From: Gadus chalcogrammus
Lineage: Eukaryota; Chordata; Actinopteri; Gadiformes; Gadidae
Direction of reading: 5' to 3'
DNA: 64,000 nt
Assembly (NCBI RefSeq): GCF_026213295.1
Contig: NC_079423.1
Location: 21,767,761 to 21,831,760 of the forward strand
The position numbers were made by a program, and so were the translations under genes. The notes under the pieces are model-generated. The model saw only the letters and a list, made by a program, of their open reading frames with translations. It was not told the origin of the DNA and did no database searches. Below are positions 10,735-20,504 of the stretch, piece after piece (position 1 is the stretch's first letter; each line of letters starts with the position of its first letter).

Positions 10735-11215
10735 GACAGTGTGTGTGTGTGTGTGTGTAAGAGGCCCAGAGAGAGAGTGACGGAGTGGCTGTGTGTGTGT
10801 GTGTAAGAGGCCCAGAGAGAGAGTGACGGAGTGGCTGTGTGTGTGTGTGTAAGAGGCCCAGAGAGAGAGAAAGAAAGAGAACGAGCGTATTTGTGGGCCG
10901 GCTAAATATAGAAATAAATCAATCAATGATAACCCGGCTATGTGTGCAACGCTTGCTTGCTTTGTTATGCTCAACGCTATTTTACCGTGTCTGATGATTG
11001 TGGGTGCGGGACACGGAATGAGAAGTCTGTTGATATGTTTCTGTGTGTGCGTCTGCGGGAGACAGAACGAGAGGTCTGTCGATATGTTTCTGTGTGTGCG
11101 TTTAGAGGAGACAGAGTGAGAAAGGCTGTGTGCGTCTCTGTGCGCGTGTACGCAAGAGGTGATGTTTCTGTGTGTGCGTTTGGAGGAGACAGAATGAGAA
11201 AGGTCTGTTTAGGTG
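10735..11215 (+). repeat. GT/GA-rich short tandem units in the ERV-B leader
   Basis: From 10735 to 10870, three copies of a unit of about 45-50 bp combine a (TG)n run with AAGAGGCCCAGAGAGAGAGT. From 11020 to 11215, four imperfect copies of a unit of about 55 bp contain ATGTTTCTGTGTGTGCGT and GGAGACAGA. Reading frames here are not protein-like. Confidence 0.8.
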
Positions 11216-13634
11216 TGTGTGTGAGAGGGAGCGAGAGAGATAGCAAGGAGAGATATCAAGGAGAGCTAAAGTCGGAGGACGATCGAGAGGGACCATTTTC
11301 CCTCTAGATAGTTGGAGGTAGCGATAGAGTGCGTGTTTTTCTAACAATGAACGGTTGTTTCAGGACCACGAGAAGGGACTCTGTATGATTTTCAGGCCCA
11401 GAGTGTAATCCCCTTTCCCATATGTGTAGTCCTCCCATTTGAGGTCCCCGTCCACCATATTTGAAGTCCTCTACTCCACCTCATGTTGTAGTTCCCCTCC
11501 CTAGAATTGTATGGAAGTTAGAACCTGTGAGGGTGTTTTGGTTCGGCCTGACGAGGCCTGTACCAATTTCGGTGGTCAGCTTCTAGTTTTGTGTATATAG
11601 AAATTTGGAAAGGGGGAGCAGTATTAAGTTATATATAATAAAGTGAAAAGTTAATTGTGAATGAAGGGACAGAAGGATCTTTTTGTGTGTGAGAGATAGT
11701 TATTAGGTCTTGTTCCATGATGGGGAGTTGAGGATGTTGCATTCCAGGCTTATCTGTTAACGGTCCTAGCTGCTGCTTGACCCTAAGGGGAGTGAGGAAG
11801 GGTGAGAGAGAGAGAACACATTTCCCCCCCCATTTGTCGAGCTACACCATTCAGGCAGTACAGAGAGACACACTAACACACAGTACAGAGAAAGGAAATA
11901 GAGTGTGTTCAACTGAAAGCGTGTGGTGGCCATACGCCATAAAATACCACATATCCAAGGAATGCAGGTAGAGCTCTGTTGAGTTTTCAGGCTTTGATAA
12001 ATTTGTAGTTCCCTGTCTGCCATGTTTGAAGTTCCTTGTAGTCTCTGTCCATAGGTTTCACCTGAACAACCCCTCTGCTGGCCGAGAAAAGGAACTACCC
12101 ATGGTTTCTCTCACACCCAGCCCCCAGAGCACACTCGCTTTCAAGGCGTTATGGCCGCACCCAACGTGGGAGGGAGACACAGAGAGAGAGAGAGAAGCCA
12201 CATTCCACCCTTATCTGTTGTCTTGCACCAAACAGCACCCCGTACTGAGGAGGGAGAGAGAGCGTGTTCTCCCGAAGGAGGGAGAGAGAAACAGGGAGAC
12301 ACACAGTGGATATTCACATTATGGCTAATTTGTTTTAGTTTTAGTTTTGTTTTTTGTCTTCCTAGGACAACAGTTATCATTCATGATGATGAACATCGAA
12401 GTTCATGAGGAGGTTATAAGGACAATAACGTTGATACTTTAATAGGACAACAGTGATGCTAATCTAATGCAATTGGACTAAAGAAGGTGTTGCTATTAAC
12501 TAAGTGATTCATATTATTTTCACACAGGAAGGAATAATTGAATAAATATGGATATGATAAAGATGAGGATAATAATTAAAAAAATATATATATACATAAA
12601 GTAAAAACGTAATCTTGATAAACTGTACAAGTAGGACTACACCTATTAAAATATGGGGTGTATCTCTTTGGTCAAGGATGACAGGTGGATTGATGCCACA
12701 TCTGCTGGGAAGGGATCCTACATGCTATGTTGTCAATTTGGATTCGGAAGTAGTGGGTTTACCTTTCAAATGCCACTACTGCTGCTGCAACACTTTAATA
12801 ATTTTAACTCTGATAAATGACTTTTTGTTTTATAGTTTCCCTGAGGAGTATTCATTACGCACACACATTTGGCTGCATAGGGCAGTTGGGGCTGAAGACT
12901 CTGTCTCCATCCCTCCACTTTGCGATCTATACCACCATATTGGTGGGGATTGATTGTATCCCAGGTATGGCATCCTGCAGCGAGCCAGTATGGAAGGCTG
13001 GTTAGCCAACGACGGGTAAGATCCCACCTTGACACCCAGGACGACCTAAGGCAGGCACAGTCACGATTACTTGGCAGAGTCACTGTGGGCACTGGCTTAC
13101 TTGATCATGAAGTCACGAGCTGCAACAATCATAGGAAGTGCCGGCTGGGGTGTAAGGTGGAGGAGGAACAGGAGTCAGATATGTCAGCTATGGCAGCAGA
13201 GGTGGTCTTGGAACGGGGCATGTCGCGTTTTATTTTATTTTATTTTATTTTACCTTTGTGGTATAGAAGCCCACTAACGCATGTACGTTTTTCGGTTTAG
13301 TGCATGACTTTGGAACAGCGTGGTCTCCGGCGGCTGATGGTAAACCCACCCATATTGGGCTTTGGTTTTGGACATACTGGTTTCGATTTCCCTTCCCAAA
13401 AGATTGGTTTTAGTTTGCTGATGGTTAAGGTTAGACGTTTCGACGTTGGTTGCACCAACGGCATTCTTAGATTTGCTTATCATTTAATGTGCATGGTTTT
13501 GACCATTGTGCAAGGGGGAGGTATTGAGGAGAATTTGATTTTTTTTTTTGAAAACAAGGGGTTTTTTTTCACCATACTTGCAAACAATGATTGACATCCA
13601 GCTAAATGAGTGTGAAATATAAAACAAAACAAAA
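11216..13634 (+). other. ERV-B internal region with no recognisable gene
   Basis: Expected to hold gag and most of pol, but I find no protease, RT or RNase H motif and no frame above about 125 codons. Two GAGAGA-rich stretches (11800-11830 and 12180-12300) and an ATTTT run (13230-13252) are visible. Fragments at 12960-13200 have hydrophobic stretches, but stops interrupt every frame. Confidence 0.55.
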
Positions 13635-14110
13635 CAGTGTTCAACAGATGGGTAGAAGCAGTCCCATCAAAAGACCAAAGTGCGGCTACAGTAATCAAGT
13701 TTCGGACTGGAGAAGTCATGACAAGGTTTGGAATTCCGTCAGAAATAAGCTCAGACAAAACGTTTATTCAGAGAACACTCAAACAAGTGATTCAACATTT
13801 GCATGTCAAATAAAGACTAGATTACGCCCCAATCCTCAACCACAAGGTATGGTGGAAAGAGTGAATGGGACGCTCAAGACAAAAAATTAACAACATTTGT
13901 GCAAGCACTAAATTGAATTGATGCACTACCACTGACACTAATGAGTTATCGCATGAAGACTAACAGAACGACGCATCTAACCCCGCATGAAATGCTTAAG
14001 GGTCGACCCATGCATTCACCTAACATTCAAGGGTCCCAAAAGGGACTTCCATTAGAGTAATTAGAAATAGAATTAAGGAAAATATGTTTGAACATCTAAC
14101 TGTTGTACAT
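13635..14110 (+). pseudogene. Retroviral integrase remnant of ERV-B
   Basis: Conceptual translation shows integrase-core landmarks in order. They are RWVEAVPSKDQSA, then TRFGIPSEISSD (the second catalytic aspartate region), then KQVIQHLHV. After a frameshift come Q-G-MVERVNG, the region that would carry the catalytic glutamate, and later LMSYRM and LTPHEMLKGRP in yet other frames. At least three frameshifts or stops break it. The order and spacing match a retroviral or Gypsy-type integrase core followed by its C-terminal end. The tail (about 14150) carries the EEPDADTPGADQLP motif also seen in ERV-A. Not functional. Confidence 0.75.
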
Positions 14111-14636
14111 AAGTTTGTAATTCCAGCAAGAGAAACACAAAGTTCTAGGGCCAGAGGAGGAGCCAGATGCAGACACGCCCGGAGCCGACCAACTACCCAA
14201 GGATGATGCAATCAGATTTCGGCAGGGATGGATGGAGAGCCCAGTGAGCGATGGGCACTACAGGTGCAGCGGGTGCCGTCCAGGCTTACCTGGGGATCGA
14301 GTATACACCGGGGAGTTTGGACGAGGGACCACCAGAGGGGCCCGACCTGATCCGGCTGGAGAACATGGAACAGACCCCTGCCCCACTGTCCAAGAGCCCC
14401 CACGCAATGCAGCGCACCAATACATGAAGATCATCCGGCCCCAGCGTCCTGTTTCCACCACCGTATGCTCCGTATCCCACGTGGTTTCCCCATACACCAG
14501 GTCCAGCGAGTTGTTTTAGTCCCATGCTCATGGTTGTTTGTTTTTATGATCATTTTGCCTTCTTTCTGTTATTTCTAATGGTGTTATGATGGTAGTCCCG
14601 TGCTGGAGTCCTATCCCTCGTACCCCAAATGAGTAA

Positions 14637-14666
14637 AAGTCGTCTTGCGACGACTTGAGGGGGATA
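14637..14666 (+). other. Hairpin plus polypurine tract before the 3' LTR of ERV-B
   Basis: AAGTCGTC-TTGC-GACGACTT (14637-14656) is a perfect 8-bp stem with a 4-base loop. It is followed directly by GAGGGGGATA, the polypurine tract that would prime plus-strand synthesis, and then the TG of the LTR. Confidence 0.75.
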
Positions 14667-15425
14667 TGTTGGGAAAAATAACCTGCTGAGTACATCACAT
14701 GTACATTATAAATATAGCTAACTCCTACCCTAGCCTGATGAGCACATCACATGGACACATTACAATATAGTCAACTCTTGCTCTAACCCAACGAACACAA
14801 ACATGATAATATATAGTCAGGTCAAGGCCGGAGCTGAAGGCCCCATCTCCCAGGCAGGCAGATGGTGGACACTCAGACAATGCACCAGTCATCCTCAAGA
14901 ACGGGAGAGCCACATTAATTTATCACACAGGAGACATTTTGAGAGCTCTTCCCCGTTAGGAGGAACCAAGAGATACCCCTGCCCACACCAGGGGCCTGAG
15001 AGCCACATTAATTATCACACACGAGACACTTTGGGGGGGGGGCACTCCCCCGTTTTAATTGATCACACCGGAGACACGAGGAGCTCTCCCCCGTTACGAA
15101 GCTCTCCCAGGGCCTGGGAGCCAAGACCAAGCAAAACACACAGAACCACACACACCTCATCGAGAGGAGGATACAGCATAAAAACTGTACCACACAGGGA
15201 CTCTTCACTCTTCTTCTGAAGCAGACCTTCCACGGAGGCGAAGCTCCGGACGAACCATCAGCGCTGATTAGGGACTTAGACATATTCGATTTCTCACGCT
15301 TTATGACTCTGTATAACCGTTGCCACTTTACTTAATAAATCCAAGGTCCTCGTGCCGACAGACTTTATTACCTCTCCGTCTCATTTTATCTGGTCCAGTA
15401 ACTAGACAGACCGTTTTTCCCCACA
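14667..15425 (+). repeat. 3' LTR of ERV-B
   Basis: Nearly identical to the 5' LTR but starting with an intact TGTTGGGAAAAA and ending CCCCACA. It lacks the 15-bp piece near 9520 and has small differences in a poly-G run and a TA run. The AATAAA signal is near 15335. The low divergence indicates a fairly recent insertion. Confidence 0.85.
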
Positions 15426-15967
15426 ATATTCCTAAATGAGTTGGGGCCGGATTGTCCTGTGTTTCTCTCAGGCTTCTTTCAGTACCAGCCCCTGATTCCT
15501 GGCTCTTCCAGGTCTGTGTTGTTTCCATGGTTTCATCCTTCCTCTGGATCTGTCCTTGAGCCAGCGGAATCTGGCACAATCCGTAGAGGATCAGGAACAA
15601 GCTCCCCATTTTCAGCATCATCATGTGTTTGTTGCTCCTGGCTCGGCTGGGTCTGGTCCTGGGGTAGCTGGTCAGCCCCAGGTGTGTCTGCATCTGGCTC
15701 CTCACCCTCCTCCTCACGCTCATCCCTGGCTTTGGGTTGAGCGGCATTTGTGCAGTGGTTGAGATGATACCAGGTGGCACTTCCTTCCACCTGGATGGCT
15801 GTTGGTGTTGCGTTGGTGACTTTGTATGGTCCTTCTCTCCTGGGCTCATTCCACTTCCTCCTGAACATCCTCAGGTACACTTGGTCACCTGGCTCCACCC
15901 CTCTTGGTGGTTCCTCCTCCAACTCTGTAACTCTGTGCTTCTTTTGCTGGGATTACAAACTTATGTA
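15426..15967 (-). pseudogene. ERV-A integrase C-terminus and start of env
   Basis: On the minus strand one frame (15533-15922) carries the integrase C-terminal SH3-like segment, recognised by PGDQVYLRMFRRKWNEP and GPYKV. It ends in an acidic tail with EEPDADTPGADQLP. An overlapping frame (about 15430-15849) begins within it and contains a hydrophobic stretch (SLFLILYGLCQIPLAQG) that looks like an envelope signal peptide. Overlap of pol end and env start is usual in retroviruses. The frame is cut at 15425 by ERV-B and on its other side by Rex3. Confidence 0.75.
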
Positions 15968-15979
15968 CAGCAGTTAGTT

Positions 15980-18900
15980 CTCATCTCATCTCATTTTCGT
16001 CCGCTTATCCGGGGTCGGGTCGCGGGGGGAGCAGCTCAAGCAGGGGGCCCCAGACTTCCCTTTCCCGGGCCACATTGACCAGCTCTGACGGGGGGATCCC
16101 GAGGCGTTCCCAGGCCAGTGTTGAGATATAATCTCTCCACCTAGTCCTGGGTCTTCCCCGAGGTCTCCTCCCCACTGGACGTGCCTGAAACACCTCCCAA
16201 GGAAGGCGCCCAGTGGGCATCCTTACCAGATGCCCGAACCACCTCAGCTGACTCCTTTCTAAGTAAAGGAGCAGCGGCTCTAATCCGAGTTCCTCACGGA
16301 TGGCTGAGCTTCTCACCCTATCCCTAAGGGAGACGCCAGCCACCCTTCTGAGAAAACTCATCTCGGCCGCTTGTACCCGCGATCTCGTCCTTTCGGTCAT
16401 CACCCAGCCCTCATGACCATAGGTGAGGATAGGAACGAAGATTGGCCGGTAGATCGAGAGCTTTGCCTTGCGGCTCAGCTCTCTTTTCGTTACAACGCTG
16501 CGGTAAAGCGAACGCAATACCGCCCCCGCTGCTCCGATTCTCCGGCCAATCTCACGCTCCATAGTACCCTCACTCGCGAACAAGACCCCGAGGTACTTGA
16601 ACTCCTTCACTTGGGCTAAGGACTCATTTCCTACCCGGAGTAAGCAATCCATCGGTTTCCTGCTAAGAGTCATGGCCTCAGATTTAGCGGTGCTGATCCT
16701 CATCCCAGCCGCTTCACACTCGGCCGCCAGCCGATCCAGTGAGTGCTGAAGGTCACAGGCCGATGATCCAATGAGGACCACGTCAGCTGCAAAAAGCAGT
16801 GACGAGATCCTCAGACCACCGAACTGCAACCCCTCCCCACCACGCCTACGCCTCGATATCCTGTCCATGTATATCACAAACAGGATTGGTGACAAGGCGC
16901 AGCCCTGGCGGAGACCAGCACCCACTGAGAACGAAACTGACTGGCTGCCGAGGACGCGAACACAGCTCTCGCTTTGGGAGTACAGAGATTGGATGGCCCT
17001 GAGGATAGACCCCCTTACCCCATACTCCCGCAGCACCTCCCACAGTTTCTCCCGGGGGACCCGGTCATACGCCTTCTCCAGATCCACAAAACACAAGTAG
17101 ACCGGATGGGCATACTCCCAGGCCCCCTCCAGGATCCTTGCGAGAGTGAAGAGCTGGTCCGTAGTTCCACGTCCGGGGCGAAAACCGCATTGTTCCTCTT
17201 CAATCTGAGGTTCGACGATCGGCCGAACCCTCCTTTCCAGCACCTTGGAGTAGACTTTACCAGGGAGGCTGAGAAGTATGATACCCCGGTAATTGGCACA
17301 CACTCTCTGGTCCCCCTTTTTGAACAGGGGAACCACCACCCCGGTTTGCCACTCCTTTGGCACTGTACCCGACTCCCACGTGATGTTGAATAGGCGTGTC
17401 AACCATGACAGCCCCTCAACACCCAGAGCCTTTAGCATTTCTGGCTGGATCTCATCAATCCCTGGGGCTTTGCCACTGCGGAGATGTTTGACTACCTCAG
17501 TGACCTCCACCAGGGAAATTGACGACGAAACACCATCAACCTCTAGCTCTGCCTCTAACATAGAGGGCGTGTTATTCGGATTCAGGAGTTCCTCAAAGTG
17601 TTCCTTCCAACGTCCGACGACCTCCTCAGTTGAGGTCAACAGAGTCCCATCCTTACTGTACACAGCTTGGATGGTTCCCCGTTTCCCCCTCCTGAGGTGC
17701 CGGATAGTCTTCCAGAAACACTTTGGTGCCGACCAAAAGTCCTTCTCCATGGCCTCTCTGAACTTCTCCCACACCCGCTGCTTAGCCTCCGACACGGCAG
17801 CAGCTGCAGCCCTTCAGGCCTGACGGTACCCTGCAACCGAGTCAGGAGTCCTCCAGGATATCATATCCCGGAAGGCCTCCTTCTTCAATCGGACGGCTTC
17901 CCTGACCACCGGTGTCCACCACGGTGTCCGAGGGTTACCGCCCCTTGAGGAGCCTAAGACCCTGAGGCCACAGCTAGCCATCGCAGCTTCAGCAATGGAG
18001 GCTTTGAACACCGCCCACTCCTGCTCAATGCCCCCAACCTCCACAGGAATGCCAGAAAAACTCCGCCGGAGGTGTGAGTGGAAGATACCTAGGACGGGGG
18101 CCTCCTCCAGACGTTCCCAGTTCACCCGCACTACTCGTTTGGGCTTACCAGGTCTATCCGGAATTTTCCCCCATTCCCTGATCCAACTCACAACCAGATG
18201 GTGGTCGGTTGACAGTTCCGCCCCTCTCTTTACCCGAGTGTCCAAAACATGCGGCCTCAGATCAGATGACACGATCACAAAATCGATCATTGATCTTCGG
18301 CTAGGGTACTCTGGTACCAGGTACACTTATGAGCACCCTTATGTTCGAACATGGTGTTTGTTATGGATAATCCATGACTAGCACAGAAGTCCAATAACAA
18401 ACGACCGCTCGGGTTTAGATCAGGGAGGCCGTTCCTCCCCACCACGCCTCTCCAGGTGTCTCCATCGTTACCCACGTGGGCGTTGAAGTCACCCAACAGA
18501 ACTACGGAGTCCCCTACTGGAGCCCCATACAGGACTCCATTCAGGGTCTCCAAGAAGGCCGAGTACTCTGAGCTGCTGTTTGGTGCATACGCACAAACAA
18601 CAGTCAGAGTTTTCCCCCCTACAACCCTTAGGCGCAGGGAGGCGACCCTCTCGTCTACCGGGGTAAACTCCAACACCGCGGCGCTCAGCCGGGGATTTAT
18701 GAGTATCCCCACACCCGCCCGGCGCCTCACGCCCTCGGCAACTCCGGAGAAGAATAGAGTCCAACCCTTATCCAGGTGTACGGTACCAGAGCTGAGACTG
18801 TGCGTGGAGGTAAGCCCCACCAGATCTAACTGATAGCGCTCCACCTCCCTCACAAGCTCCGGTTCCTTTCCCCACAGCGAGGTGACCTTCTACGTCCCCA

Positions 18901-19345
18901 GAGCCAGCTTCTGCCGCCCGGGTCTGGTCCGTCGAGACCCCTGACCTTCGCTGCCACCCATGTGGCTGCGCACCCGACCCCAACGGGTCTTCCCACAGGT
19001 GGTGGGCTCATGGGATGAAGAGAGGGGGGGTGCCACGTAGTTTGTTCGGGCTGTGCCCGACCGGGCTCCGTGGCAAACCCGGCCACCAGGCACTCGCCAT
19101 CGAGGCCTCCGTCTGGGCCTGGCTCCGGACGGGGGCCCAGGGCTTCCTCCGGGCCGAGTCACATCTCCTCTTCTTCCGTTATTCATTGAGGATTTTTTGA
19201 ACCATTCTTAGTCTGGCCCCTCACATGAGACCACTCTGCCATGAGAGACCCTACCAGGAGCACAAGGCTCCAGACAACACAGCCCTCAGGTTCACAGGGA
19301 CACGCAAACCTCTCCACCACGATAAGGTGACGGTTCCAGGAGAGG
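15980..19345 (-). mobile_element. Rex3-like (RTE clade) retrotransposon, full-length copy 2
   Basis: Exact 12-bp target duplications CAGCAGTTAGTT flank the element (15968-15979 and 19346-19357). The 3' end (15980-16000) is the short GATGA-type repeat tail. The 5' end at 19345 begins with an untranslated leader of about 160 bp. The body encodes an endonuclease followed by reverse transcriptase on the minus strand. It interrupts the ERV-A integrase region: ERV-A sequence resumes at 19358 and matches ERV-B 14060-14110. It is nearly identical to copy 1, so the family was recently active here, but this copy carries lethal changes (see its ORF). Confidence 0.93.
16005..19186 (-). pseudogene. Rex3 ORF: AP-like endonuclease plus reverse transcriptase, inactivated
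   Basis: Read from 19186 down. A short N-terminal part is followed by an APE-type endonuclease (about 18900-17900) with [26 protein letters not shown] and STDHHLVVSWIR. Then comes the reverse transcriptase with FKKGDQRVCANYRGI, CGFRPGRGT, FVDLEKAYDRV and GAGLRQGCALSP, and a C-terminal part ending RPRGRPRTRWRDYIS. Defects are clear. TAG replaces tryptophan in LGT-W-NV (about 18890). A 1-base loss sits near 18305. TGA replaces an arginine codon at about 17814. The catalytic box reads FAAD instead of FADD (codon 16785-16787 GCT; copy 1 has GAT). The 596-codon frame 16005-17795 is otherwise open. Confidence 0.92.
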
Positions 19346-19357
19346 CAGCAGTTAGTT

Positions 19358-19385
19358 GTTCAAACATATTTTCCTTAAATATTTT
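19358..19385 (-). pseudogene. ERV-A continuation beyond Rex3
   Basis: After the second target duplication, the minus strand continues the ERV-A sequence (AAGGAAAATATGTTTGAACA). This is homologous to ERV-B near 14075-14095. Similarity fades at about 19385. Confidence 0.6.
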
Positions 19386-20504
19386 CCGCAAATCCCATAC
19401 CCAACCTTTAACTAGGGAGATGTGAAAGAAAACAAAAATCACACTATTAAAACTTGCATTTTCAATATTGGGCGACTCACTTCTGTCTTAACCGTTACTC
19501 AAAATCACAATTCCCTTCATAATCCTATCCGATTGCCCTACACTATCTATTTAGATTGGACGACCTAATTTAACCTTTTATTCTACCTATTGCTTGCATT
19601 TAGTGTTTTCCAAATTTTTATCCACTACTATGTATCCAACCCAAACCCTCTATGTTGTCCATATCTTGTTTATTCAACACTGAATTGATACATTGTTTCC
19701 ATTTACTAATGAACCATATTGTTTTATCTGAAGTATGCTTTCAGTATCCCCTTATGTATTCCATCACTCTGAGTAGGAGAGGATTCTCCCCTACCTCGGC
19801 GGCCCTGAGACACACACGAGAACAGGCTCACACACACATCCTTTTTTTATTTTATTTATTTATTTTAAATGACATTTGTCATTGTGGATAACCTGAATTT
19901 GAAATTTGGATAACGTTTTATCGTACTTATTTGGTCTAATTTTAGGCATTGCCGATTGTTTTTTCTAGATTATAAAATCACTTTTTAATAAAATGTCTGT
20001 TATTATCATAATCTCTAAGGAAATATTTTATTTCTGTTGTTATCTTGGCACCTAGACCTCGTCAGGTCCAAGCACCAAAACAACATCCACCTATCCACGC
20101 GCTCCCGCAGAGTCCATGGGTTGGGTCAGCTCCTCTTTTGATGAGTGCAACTGTGTTTACCCTGGCGCCATTTAACCCCTTGATTAGTCAAGGGGTTAAA
20201 AGTCTAGCCTAGCCCAAATCATTGACGTTCAGATGCATTTAAATGGTTGCTGGCAGTGGCAAGTACGGTCTACGACACACGTAGGCATACGTATGCCTTG
20301 CGAAACCCAGTATGCCTTTCGAAACACCTCGTGATTGGTTGATGAAACGCTACCAGGACTCAAAGGGCGTTCTTGTGTCATAACGGAAACGGCCAAGCCT
20401 GCAGATGGACCCTTCTCCCCTAAATGGCATTCGGGACACGGCTCGCTGCCCGTGATCGTGCAACAGCGAGATTTAGCTTCGAGCAAAGAAACGGGATTCG
20501 GTCT
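19386..20504. other. No gene; AT-rich sequence with one strong hairpin
   Basis: Non-coding sequence that may include more decayed ERV-A. At 20171-20200 TTTAACCCCTTGA-TTAG-TCAAGGGGTTAAA forms a perfect 13-bp stem with a 4-base loop. Nothing else is recognisable. Confidence 0.55.

Larger units (their letters stand above)
9040..15425 (+). mobile_element. Endogenous retrovirus-like element ERV-B with paired LTRs
   Basis: Two near-identical direct LTRs (9040-9806 and 14667-15425) bracket 4.9 kb. The 5' LTR is followed by a primer-binding site like that for tRNA-Trp, and the 3' LTR is preceded by a polypurine tract, so orientation is plus. The only recognisable coding remnant is a broken integrase near 13.6-14.1 kb. 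Gag, protease, RT and most of env are missing or unrecognisable. Much of the 5' leader is tandem repeats. The pol/env junction motif EEPDADTPGADQLP is shared with ERV-A, so it inserted into a relative. Flanking bases (ACTAT before, ATATT after) are not an exact duplication. It is a decayed, non-coding copy. Confidence 0.8.

Noticed and set aside
12160..13300. Gag or env gene of ERV-B
   Set aside because: No frame longer than about 126 codons and no motif I can name.
15441..15977. Plus-strand frames opposite ERV-A
   Set aside because: Shadows of the minus-strand integrase and env frames.
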